A stretch of 64,000 nucleotides of DNA from contig NZ_RMBX01000013.1 of NCBI RefSeq assembly GCF_003807585.1, positions 186,001 to 250,000 on the forward strand, written 5' to 3'. The notes under the pieces are model-generated. The model saw only the letters and a program-made list of their open reading frames with translations, made no database searches and was not told the DNA's origin. A program made the translations under genes and the position numbers. This DNA comes from Chitinophaga barathri (GTDB taxonomy: Bacteria; Bacteroidota; Bacteroidia; Chitinophagales; Chitinophagaceae). Shown piece after piece: positions 43,175 to 51,519 of this stretch (position 1 is its first letter; every line of letters begins with the position of its first letter).

Positions 43175-43510
43175 ACGATAGGCTGTTGTTTCATTATATA
43201 AGACGACTAATTGAGGGAAAAGTTTATACCGGAATTACTGTAGAAATGTTAAATTTTAACTCCAACAGCCTGGTTTAAAGACAATTCTGATAAAATTTTA
43301 ACCCAATCCCTTCCCATTTCATGAAATTGTCATATTGATGTCCAAAACAGGACGAAGGCAGAGGATGTTTTCAACGTACAAACGACTGGGAGGCAAGGCC
43401 CGGCTGCACCGTTGTTTCAAGAAAAAAGAAATGGTATTTTGGAAAAAACTGATTACAAATTACAACCAGCGGCTATTTCCTGAAACCGCCTTAAATAATC
43501 ATTTCTTACC
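43175..43510. other. 336-bp intergenic region
   Basis: AT-rich spacer between divergent genes. It holds a 9-bp inverted repeat (AGGCTGTTG at 43180-43188 and CAACAGCCT at 43263-43271) and two AAATTTTAAC-like copies. No exact Bacteroidota promoter is found; GGTATTTTGG near 43433 is a near match upstream of the PL8 gene. An overlapping frame at 43335 was rejected as out-of-frame with the PL8 start. Confidence 0.5.
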
Positions 43511-45598
43511 ATGCAAAGGCACACTTCCGTATTCGCAATTGTTATACTCATGTTGGTATCATTCTGCAACAGCCAGGCACAGGATATACAGGTTATTAAA
43601 AAACGGGTAGTGGGCGACCTGCTGGAACCTTCGGTAAACAGCAACGCCATTACGCAACTGGTACAATCCATCCAACCGGACGGCACCTGGCCGGGCATCA
43701 ATTATAAAGATGTGTCCCGCACAGGTTTTCAGCACAAAGACCATTTGGAGAACATGCTGACGCTGGCCCGTGTCTATAAAAAGCCCGGCTCCCCTTTCTT
43801 TGGAGACGCTGCGGTAAAAAAGGCTTTCTCAGCGGCGCTTGATTTCTGGCTGGCCCATGACTTTAGGTGCGACAACTGGTGGTGGAATGAAATGGGCACG
43901 CCAAACCTTATGATCAATACTTTGCTGGTGATGGACAGCAGTCTTACGGAAAAACAAAGAACGGAGGGGTTAAAGATCGCCCGCAGGGCAAATCTTGAAA
44001 CCTTTGGCGCCCGCCCTGGCGGCGACCTTATGCCCATTGCCGGCATGTTGGGAAAACAGGCGTTATTCACCAACAGCCCGGATACGCTGAAACGGGTTAT
44101 AGACGTAATGGCCAGGGAAATAAAAATCAGCACAGGCCGGGGCCTCAAACCGGATATGAGCTTTCACCATCGTACGGACAATGTGATCTCCATCCTTACG
44201 TACGGCAGCAATTTTGCCGGCTCTTTTGCCTACTGGGCAGCCAGGATACACGGCACACAATTCTCTTTCCCCGAAACATCCATGAAACTCCTTGTTGATT
44301 ATTACCTGGATGGCATCTGCCAGGCACTCATCTACGCTACATACCCCGATCCCGGCGCCATGAACCGTGATATCAGCCGCCGGAACGCACTGGAGAAAGA
44401 AGATATCAGCCTGCCGCAGAACCTTCTTGCCGCTACAGACTATAGGGCGCCGGAGCTGGAAACCGTCATCCGCGCCCGGAAAGGGGAAATAAGATACAAC
44501 CGGACAAGGGACCGCTATTTCTGGTATTCGCATTATTATACGCATCAGCGCCCCGGTTATTACGCATCTGTGCGTATGCATTCCGCCCGCGCGAATAATA
44601 TGGAAGAGCCGCACAATGAAGAAGGTATTAAAAACCATCATTATGGCGACGGCTCCCTTTTTATTTCGCGCACCGGTCATGAGTTCTTTAATATTTTCCC
44701 CGTATGGGACTGGCAAAAGATACCAGGCACTACGATCCTGCAAAAAACAGACGTGCCCCACTGGCGCCAGCTGGCTAAAAAAGGGCGGACTGATTTTTCC
44801 GGCGGCCTGAGCGACGGCGTGTATGGTGTGGCTGCATTTGATTTTGCCAGTGTGCACGATCCGCTCAAAGCACACAAGGCATGGTTCTTTTTTGATAATG
44901 AGATCGTATGCCTGGGCGCGGGTATTCATGCGGACACGGCTTTGCCTGTACTGACTACCCTGAACCAGTGCCTGCTGAACAACCAGGTGATCGTTGGGGC
45001 CAATAACAAAACCACCACATTAAAAACCGGCAAACATGTATTGCCTGCCGTATCCTGGGTGTATCACGACAGCGTGGCTTATATCTTCCCGCAGCCGGCA
45101 GGCGTAAATATCAGCAATGGGGAAGCTACCGGCAGCTGGCGACGGATCAACCACCAGGCCTGGGCTACAGAAGAAACCGTGAAGGAAAATGTATTTGCCC
45201 TTTGGCTGGATCATGGTGTACAGCCGCAAAATGCCGGTTATGCATGGATTGTGGTGCCAGGTATAGATGCGGCTTCCGCAGCAGCCTACAGTAAAAAAAC
45301 GCCGGTAAAGATTCTTGTAAATACCCCGGACCTCCAGGCTGTACAACATACCGCATTGCAAAGGACCGGGATCGTTTTTTACAAAGCGGGTACCGTCAGG
45401 ATCAATGATAAACTGACGCTGGCCGCTACAGCACCTTGCCTCGTAATGATCAATGCGAATGGAGCAGTTGCCGGCAGTATTGCGGTTTCAGATCCCACTC
45501 AGAAATTAACGGCTCTCCAGATAAAAGTAAATGAACGTATCATTGATGTATCATTGCCGAAGGGCGATGACAGCGGAAGCACGGTGATGGTACGATAA
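43511..45598 (+). CDS. Polysaccharide lyase family 8 enzyme
   Basis: 695 residues with a signal peptide (about 1-23). The N-terminal (alpha/alpha) toroid carries NWWWNE (122-127), HHR (219-221) and Tyr231 as expected for the Asn, His and Tyr active-site group of PL8. The centre has the conserved NMEEPHNEEG and HYGDGSLFISRTG segments. The C-terminal half is the beta-sandwich domain. The family degrades hyaluronan, chondroitin or xanthan by beta-elimination, and I cannot say which substrate. It is not flanked by SusC/SusD genes. Confidence 0.88.
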   Translation: MQRHTSVFAIVILMLVSFCNSQAQDIQVIKKRVVGDLLEPSVNSNAITQLVQSIQPDGTWPGINYKDVSRTGFQHKDHLENMLTLARVYKKPGSPFFGDAAVKKAFSAALDFWLAHDFRCDNWWWNEMGTPNLMINTLLVMDSSLTEKQRTEGLKIARRANLETFGARPGGDLMPIAGMLGKQALFTNSPDTLKRVIDVMAREIKISTGRGLKPDMSFHHRTDNVISILTYGSNFAGSFAYWAARIHGTQFSFPETSMKLLVDYYLDGICQALIYATYPDPGAMNRDISRRNALEKEDISLPQNLLAATDYRAPELETVIRARKGEIRYNRTRDRYFWYSHYYTHQRPGYYASVRMHSARANNMEEPHNEEGIKNHHYGDGSLFISRTGHEFFNIFPVWDWQKIPGTTILQKTDVPHWRQLAKKGRTDFSGGLSDGVYGVAAFDFASVHDPLKAHKAWFFFDNEIVCLGAGIHADTALPVLTTLNQCLLNNQVIVGANNKTTTLKTGKHVLPAVSWVYHDSVAYIFPQPAGVNISNGEATGSWRRINHQAWATEETVKENVFALWLDHGVQPQNAGYAWIVVPGIDAASAAAYSKKTPVKILVNTPDLQAVQHTALQRTGIVFYKAGTVRINDKLTLAATAPCLVMINANGAVAGSIAVSDPTQKLTALQIKVNERIIDVSLPKGDDSGSTVMVR

Positions 45599-45622
45599 AG
45601 TGTATCAGTATCTTTTTGAATA

Positions 45623-46741
45623 TTATTTTCTGAAAGGAATCACCATGTTCCAGGACCGCGTAGCATTGTTAAAGCCGCCGGGGCCGTCCATCGTTGCAAA
45701 AAACAGATAGGCGGGCCTGTTATTCTCAAAAAGAATAAACGGGCGTTCCAATTGTCCCTGCATTTCAGTTTTCCCGTCATTCCAGGCTACTGTGCGGGAA
45801 TAGGCTTTGGGGTCTTTGTCCATCGTCCATTTCAGGCCGTCTGTTGAATGTGCTGAAACACCGCCTCCTTTTTCGCCGGTGAATTTTGCCACCTGGTCTT
45901 TGAAGATAACATGGTAACCGGTAGCGTCTTTCCACATAAAAGGATCTTCCGCTTCGCCCTGCGCATCCACTCTGAAGATGGGCTGGTCATTATTCAGTAC
46001 CTTATAAGGGCCATGTATAGACGGAGCTTTCGCAACACCAAGGCTCATATGCGAATGTGTATTCCCTTTATGCCCCCTGCCTTTGAACATGATCAGCACA
46101 GAGCCATCGTCGTGCACCACGGCGGTGGGATTGGAGGTGAGGAAGCTGTAAAATGTGTTGGGTTTGACGGGAAGCACGGGCTGGTCCAGCCGTTTCCAGG
46201 GGCCATATGGAGTTTCGGACACGGCGACACCCACGCGTTTATTATTCCTGGCGGCGATACACCAATGGCTTTGCAGCGTGAGTTCCTTCGCCCGCGGATC
46301 TTCGAAAGGGTGGGTGGAGCCCATGTAAAACAGGATATATTGCCCTTTGTGTTTAACGATCTGTGGATTATGGGTGGCGCGGCCGTCCCAATACTGGGCG
46401 CCCCGGGCAGGTAATGCCACATCGGAAAAAGTATAAGGCCCTTCCGGTTTATCCGCCACGGCGTGCACCACCTCCGACGCCACCATCCATCCCGGATGAA
46501 AGATCAGCGAATCCGGCCAGCGTGATGCAAAAAGATGATATTTATTGTCATATCCCTTTACCGCGGAACCGCACCATACCCAATATCCTTTCATGGAAAA
46601 ACCGCCGCCGCGGGGAGCTTCGCCCAGGTTGTGAAATATGATGTTGGAGGATTGCTGTTTCAGCTCCGGGAGGTTATCTATTTTTTGTGCATAGGCCGCT
46701 ACACAAAGCAGCATTGCCGCTAGTACAAGAAGTTGCTTCAT
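45623..46741 (-). CDS. Secreted beta-propeller glycoside hydrolase-like protein (GH43/GH117 clan)
   Basis: 372 residues from the ATG at 46741 (MKQLLVLAAMLLC), a signal peptide ending AYAQ. The repeated blade pattern and motifs such as GYWVWCGSAVKG, YWDGRATHNPQI and QGEAEDPFMWKD fit the five-bladed propeller clan, where Asp and Glu carry out catalysis. No exact activity can be assigned. It converges on the PL8 gene, with only 24 nt between stops. Confidence 0.82.
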   Translation of the reverse strand: MKQLLVLAAMLLCVAAYAQKIDNLPELKQQSSNIIFHNLGEAPRGGGFSMKGYWVWCGSAVKGYDNKYHLFASRWPDSLIFHPGWMVASEVVHAVADKPEGPYTFSDVALPARGAQYWDGRATHNPQIVKHKGQYILFYMGSTHPFEDPRAKELTLQSHWCIAARNNKRVGVAVSETPYGPWKRLDQPVLPVKPNTFYSFLTSNPTAVVHDDGSVLIMFKGRGHKGNTHSHMSLGVAKAPSIHGPYKVLNNDQPIFRVDAQGEAEDPFMWKDATGYHVIFKDQVAKFTGEKGGGVSAHSTDGLKWTMDKDPKAYSRTVAWNDGKTEMQGQLERPFILFENNRPAYLFFATMDGPGGFNNATRSWNMVIPFRK

Positions 46742-46813
46742 AACGTTGGAATTGGGCGGTAAGATAATAAATATGCTCAAATAATCTTTTCCCCGCTGCC
46801 TTGTTACAAATCC

Positions 46814-47410
46814 CTATTTCTTCAACTTCCTGTTCAGCTTACCCTGGAGGTCGGTAATAAGACTAACACTCTCCGTCAGCCGGTCATAAGCCGCGACGCT
46901 TTCCACCGCAAGGTCCTTTTTGCTCACCTCCATCCCAGCCAGGAAGGCTTCGAGGTGTGACAGGAAACGAGGCTGTTCGCTATAGATGGCATTGTATATT
47001 TCGTCGTTCAGTTTATCTCCTTCGGCTCTCAGGTCTTCGCTTACGAGGTTGGAGATACCGCGCATTTGCGCCATCACGGTACTCATCTTTATTTTAAGCG
47101 ACTCCAGTGCGTTGTTATCCCGTTTCCCCGGCGCGGCGTTGTGTCGGATCAGGCTGTCGGAAAGGGTTTTCCTCGTTTTCAGGTAACCGCTTAATCCAAA
47201 CTTCAGTTCTTCAAGGCGATCGTACAGTTCCGCCCCTCTGTCCTGCGAAAAATACTTGTCCACGTTCGTGTTCATTCCTTTGATCCACTTGTGAAGGCCT
47301 TGTGTTACATCCGTAACGGTGGCTGTTTGAGCGGATTGTGCAAATGTACGGGCGGGGAGAAGCAGCAGAAAAAAGAGTACCAGCCTGAGGTGTATCCTGT
47401 TAACGTTCAT
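46814..47410 (-). CDS. Secreted helical hypothetical protein
   Basis: 198 residues with a signal peptide (about 1-25, ending FAQ). The rest is predicted to be all helical and rich in charged residues and leucine. There are no cysteines, no catalytic motif and no recognised family. It lies 72 nt from the glycoside hydrolase gene on the same strand and may share its transcript. Confidence 0.65.
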   Translation of the reverse strand: MNVNRIHLRLVLFFLLLLPARTFAQSAQTATVTDVTQGLHKWIKGMNTNVDKYFSQDRGAELYDRLEELKFGLSGYLKTRKTLSDSLIRHNAAPGKRDNNALESLKIKMSTVMAQMRGISNLVSEDLRAEGDKLNDEIYNAIYSEQPRFLSHLEAFLAGMEVSKKDLAVESVAAYDRLTESVSLITDLQGKLNRKLKK

Positions 47411-47567
47411 TTTTACATTTTTAAGTCTTTGCCAGGGAAAAACATGTCTCGAAAATTAATGAATTTATCGGACATGAGGCTGAACACAAGATTTAAAGAA
47501 AAGTGAAATTCCGGCGGGGGAATTCTTTTTTTCGGATGTTGTTTTATATTACAGGAAATATTTTTAG

Positions 47568-48869
47568 TTGAATCTCACAGAAGATCAGATATTATCCCTC
47601 GCCCCGGACGATTCCTCCAAAAAAGCCGGGAAAGACCTTGCGAACCCCTCCAAATGGGTTACCAAAGGCATCAGTGACCAGGCTTTGTGGGGCGAATGCC
47701 AGGGCAGCGGCAGCAAGCCGTATCAGACGCAGATAGACACTGCCAATATCGCTTTCAAATGTTCCTGCCCAAGCCGGAAATTTCCTTGCAAACATGGTTT
47801 GGGATTGCTGCTGCATCACAGCCGGCAGCCGGATGCATTCAGCCGCACAGCGGAGCCTGCCTGGGTGACCGAGTGGCTGGGCAAACGCGCGGATACGCAG
47901 CAGAAAAAAGCAACCCGTGAAGACAAACCCGTGGACGAAGCCGCCCAGCAAAAACGCCAGCAGGCACGGCAGCGGAAAGTCGCGGATGGCATTGCCGAAT
48001 TGCGTTTATGGCTGAAAGATATCGTCAGGAACGGGATATTAAACATTCCGTCCAAAGGCGCCTCCTGGTTCGACAACATGGCCAAACGAATGGTAGATGC
48101 CCAGGCCGGCGGCCTGGCGGGGATGGTACGCGGCCTTGGCGAAACGAACTTCTACGCGGACGGCTGGCAGTCCGAATTTATGGCCAGGCTCGTGAATATC
48201 TACCTTGTAATAGAAGGATATACGAACGGCGACAGCCTTCACGAGGCGCTACAGCAGGATTTGCGCACCCTGATCGGTTTCCCGCAAAACCAGGATGAGC
48301 TGAGAGCACAGGCCGGGATTACAGACACCTGGCTCGTAATTGCAAAACAGACCATAGACACCGACAATATCACCACCGAACGGAACTGGTTGTATGGCAT
48401 GAACTCCGGCCGTTATGCGCTGGTTTTGCAGTTTATCATCCGCGGCCAGGGGGCGGAGCTGTCTTTGACGCCCGGTTTGAACCTGGAAGCGGAACTGGTG
48501 TTTTTCCCCTCAGCCTCCCCTTTAAGAGCGATCGTAAAGAGTCAATCCGCCTCAGGAAGGACCGGTAAACCGGAAGGCCTGGAAAGCTGGCTGAAAGTAG
48601 CCGAAGCGGAAACAGCTTCCGCGGCCGCATTGCCGGTAAGGAGCGAACGGCCGTTTGTAGTAAAAGCCCTGAAACCGGTGCAATATAACAACAGCTGGTG
48701 GCTGCAGGATGAAACGCGGCATATGATGCAGCTGAAAAACAGGTATAACACTTTCTGGAAACTGCTTTCCCTCAGTGGAGGACAGGCGATGGATATGGTG
48801 GTGATAGGAAAAGAAGATCAATATGAAACGGTGGCCGTTTGGCATAATAACGAGTTTACGATCCTGTAA
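47568..48869 (+). CDS. SWIM zinc-finger protein
   Basis: 433 residues. An N-terminal SWIM domain is clear: Cys65-x-Cys67, then Cys74-x-His76, within KCSCPSRKFPCKHG. SWIM fingers bind DNA or proteins. The rest is helical with no other recognised motif. The start is TTG, preceded by AGGAAA about 15 nt upstream, and I see no ATG that would keep the SWIM domain. It is the first gene of the six-gene operon and corresponds best to E. coli YehQ. Confidence 0.85.
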   Translation: MNLTEDQILSLAPDDSSKKAGKDLANPSKWVTKGISDQALWGECQGSGSKPYQTQIDTANIAFKCSCPSRKFPCKHGLGLLLHHSRQPDAFSRTAEPAWVTEWLGKRADTQQKKATREDKPVDEAAQQKRQQARQRKVADGIAELRLWLKDIVRNGILNIPSKGASWFDNMAKRMVDAQAGGLAGMVRGLGETNFYADGWQSEFMARLVNIYLVIEGYTNGDSLHEALQQDLRTLIGFPQNQDELRAQAGITDTWLVIAKQTIDTDNITTERNWLYGMNSGRYALVLQFIIRGQGAELSLTPGLNLEAELVFFPSASPLRAIVKSQSASGRTGKPEGLESWLKVAEAETASAAALPVRSERPFVVKALKPVQYNNSWWLQDETRHMMQLKNRYNTFWKLLSLSGGQAMDMVVIGKEDQYETVAVWHNNEFTIL

Positions 48870-48899
48870 GCCGCGTTGCCGGTAAACTATAGTAATGCA

Positions 48900-50384
48900 A
48901 TGAAATTCTGGGACGACATTCTCAACACAGCCATGCTGGGCACAGATAAACAGGCGGCCTCGCCTGCGGGGCTTCCATCCGCGCTGGAGGAAGCTGAGAA
49001 AAAGATCCGTGGGGGCAAAGATCCGGACAGGGAGGAAATATTCCTGGGCTTTGCCGCCCTGATACTCAACTACAGGCAATGCGGGTTTACGCCCATTCAG
49101 GCGGAACAGGCGGCAATCGCTCCGGCGCCGGATGAAGAAAAACCGTACTGCAATTCTTCCGCCACTCAGGCACTCAAAGACATTCTCAGCGAAGACAGCA
49201 TACCGCTGCTTACTTTCTGGCTCCAGCACTGCGATGCCAGCGGGAAGATCGTGCGTCCCGAAATGATCCCCGTGCTGCTGGATACGGGCCTGAAAAATAA
49301 AAAGCTGAAACGGCTCATCAGCAGCTGCTGCGGCAAAAGAGGGGAGTGGCTGGGCAGGTTCAATGCCGACTGGAATTATTCGCAAAGCCTGCCCGCTGAG
49401 GAAGTCTGGCAAGCCGGCACCGCGGATCAGCGGAAACTTATCCTCCGGGAAACGAGGCAGCAGGCCCCCGCGCAGGCAAGGGAATGGCTGCAACAAACCT
49501 GGGCGCAGGAAGATGCGGCCGCTAAAACAGCTTTCCTTGAATTATTTGAAGTGAATATTTCAGCAGACGATATCCCCTTCCTCGAAAGCCTTTCCTCCGA
49601 AAAAAGCAAAAAAGTAAAAGAACAGGCGCAGCTGCTGCTGAAACAAATACCCGGATCGGCCGTAGTGCTGCAGTACCAGGCTGCGTTGCAGCAGATCGTA
49701 TCGCTGAAAAAGGAAAAAACAATGCTGGGCCTGGGCAGCAAAATGGCGCTGCATTTCCAGTTCCCGGTCAATATCCCGGAGGATGTGTATAAATCAGGCA
49801 TCGAAAAACTCAGCAATATCAAGGGAATGTCCGACGATGAGTTTATCATGTACCAGCTTGTTCGCTCCGTACCACCTTCCTGCTGGGAAATGTTGCTGGG
49901 GCTTTCTCCGGACAAAGTCATTTCATTTTTCCAGGAAGACGCGACCGGTAAAAAACTGATCCCTTCCCTTGTACTGGCCATTTGCAATTTTAAAGACAAA
50001 GGCTGGGCGATGGAATTTGTGCAGCACAGTGCCGTATTTTATATCGATCTGCTGCCGCTGCTGCCGTTGGCCCAGCAGGACATTTACAGCAAAAAATTCT
50101 TTGAGAAACACGAAGATGTTATCATCGAACAGGCAGTGAGAAGAGAAGCCGGCTGGGATATGGAGTTAACCAAACTGATCTTCCGGCATATCGCTAAAAA
50201 CCCTTACCAGTATTACCGTTCATTCTTTAACCAGCATATCCACCTGATACCGCCCGCGATTGTGGGCGAGCTGGAAAAATGCGCGCCGGCGGAGCCTCAC
50301 CTGCAAAGCATGTGGAGCACGTCCTGCGAATACATCATGAAACTCGTTTCTATAAAATACCAGACACAAACATCCTTTAGCTAA
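48900..50384 (+). CDS. DUF5691-type helical protein
   Basis: 494 residues from the ATG at 48900; an upstream TTG at 48876 was rejected. It is almost entirely helical and has HEAT-repeat-like character, with no catalytic residues visible. It resembles the DUF5691 proteins found beside SWIM and MoxR genes in diverse bacteria. It follows the SWIM gene by 30 nt and precedes the AAA gene by 13 nt. A scaffold role is an inference only. Confidence 0.75.
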   Translation: MKFWDDILNTAMLGTDKQAASPAGLPSALEEAEKKIRGGKDPDREEIFLGFAALILNYRQCGFTPIQAEQAAIAPAPDEEKPYCNSSATQALKDILSEDSIPLLTFWLQHCDASGKIVRPEMIPVLLDTGLKNKKLKRLISSCCGKRGEWLGRFNADWNYSQSLPAEEVWQAGTADQRKLILRETRQQAPAQAREWLQQTWAQEDAAAKTAFLELFEVNISADDIPFLESLSSEKSKKVKEQAQLLLKQIPGSAVVLQYQAALQQIVSLKKEKTMLGLGSKMALHFQFPVNIPEDVYKSGIEKLSNIKGMSDDEFIMYQLVRSVPPSCWEMLLGLSPDKVISFFQEDATGKKLIPSLVLAICNFKDKGWAMEFVQHSAVFYIDLLPLLPLAQQDIYSKKFFEKHEDVIIEQAVRREAGWDMELTKLIFRHIAKNPYQYYRSFFNQHIHLIPPAIVGELEKCAPAEPHLQSMWSTSCEYIMKLVSIKYQTQTSFS

Positions 50385-50397
50385 TAAACCATCTATT

Positions 50398-51477
50398 ATG
50401 TCAACTTTATTACGTCAGCATGCGGAAGCCCAGTTTGCCCAGGAGCTGGAGGAACTCGGCAAACAGGATCATGAAAAGCGCCCTGAAAACTGGAAACTTT
50501 CCCCGCAGTCGGTAGTCACTTACCTGATGGGCGGCAAGCTGAAAAACGGTTTTGAAATATCTCCCAAATATATCGGCAACCGGCGGCTGATGGAAATCGC
50601 CGTGGCTACGCTTACCACAGACCGTGCTTTGCTGTTGTACGGTCTGCCCGGTACGGCCAAAAGCTGGGTGAGCGAACACCTTGCCGCCGGCATCTGCGGC
50701 GATTCCCGGCTGATCGTGCAAGGTACGGCGGGCACCGGCGAAGACGCCATCCGTTACGGCTGGAACTATGCGCGCCTGCTGGCGGAAGGCCCCAGCGAAA
50801 AAGCACTGGTGGAAACGCCGCTGATGCGCGCGATGAAAACCGGCAGCATCGCGAGGATCGAAGAGCTGACACGTATCGGCGCGGATGTGCAGGATTCGCT
50901 GATCACCATCCTGTCTGAAAAAACGCTGCCCGTTCCGGAGCTGAACACGGAGATACAGTCTGTTAAAGGGTTTAATGTCATCGCTACTGCAAACAACCGC
51001 GACAAAGGCGTGAATGAGCTGAGCAGCGCGTTAAAACGCCGTTTTAATACCGTTATCCTGCCCGTTCCCGATTCTATGGACGAGGAGATCGATATCGTGA
51101 AAAGAAGGGTGGAAAGTTTTGAAAAAGTAATGGCCCTGCCGGCGGAAGCGCCTGCTTTGGAAGAGATCCGCAGGATCGTTACCATCTTCAGGGAACTGCG
51201 CAGCGGTGTATCCCTGGATGGTAAAACGAAGATCAAACAGCCCAGCGGCACACTCAGCACCGCGGAAGCCATTTCCGTGATGAACAACGGGCTATCTATG
51301 GCCGCTTATTTCGGCGATGGCAGGCTTACCGCCAGCGACCTGGCCGCGGGAATTACCGGCGCGATCGTAAAAGACCCTGTGCAGGATAAACTGGTGTGGC
51401 AGGAATACCTCGAAACGGTTGTGAAGCCCAGGGACAACTGGAAAGACATTTACAGGGCATGCAGGGAGCTGCTGTAA
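50398..51477 (+). CDS. MoxR-type AAA ATPase (YehL-like)
   Basis: 359 residues. Walker A is GLPGTAKS (82-89). The Walker B position reads IARIEE (151-156), so the usual Asp is Glu. Sensor 1 is ATANN near 196-200, followed by an arginine-finger region LKRRFN. MoxR proteins act with VWA proteins as chaperone-like machines that load metals or remodel protein complexes. The layout and neighbours correspond to YehL of E. coli. It is tightly packed between DUF5691 and DUF5682. Confidence 0.88.
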   Translation: MSTLLRQHAEAQFAQELEELGKQDHEKRPENWKLSPQSVVTYLMGGKLKNGFEISPKYIGNRRLMEIAVATLTTDRALLLYGLPGTAKSWVSEHLAAGICGDSRLIVQGTAGTGEDAIRYGWNYARLLAEGPSEKALVETPLMRAMKTGSIARIEELTRIGADVQDSLITILSEKTLPVPELNTEIQSVKGFNVIATANNRDKGVNELSSALKRRFNTVILPVPDSMDEEIDIVKRRVESFEKVMALPAEAPALEEIRRIVTIFRELRSGVSLDGKTKIKQPSGTLSTAEAISVMNNGLSMAAYFGDGRLTASDLAAGITGAIVKDPVQDKLVWQEYLETVVKPRDNWKDIYRACRELL

Positions 51478-51519
51478 ACCTTATCATTCATTCAAAAGCC
51501 CCTTGCGGGCAATGTAAAT

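Noticed and set aside
43335..43610. 91-residue frame overlapping the start of the PL8 gene
   Set aside because: It runs in another frame through the PL8 signal peptide and has no recognisable protein character.
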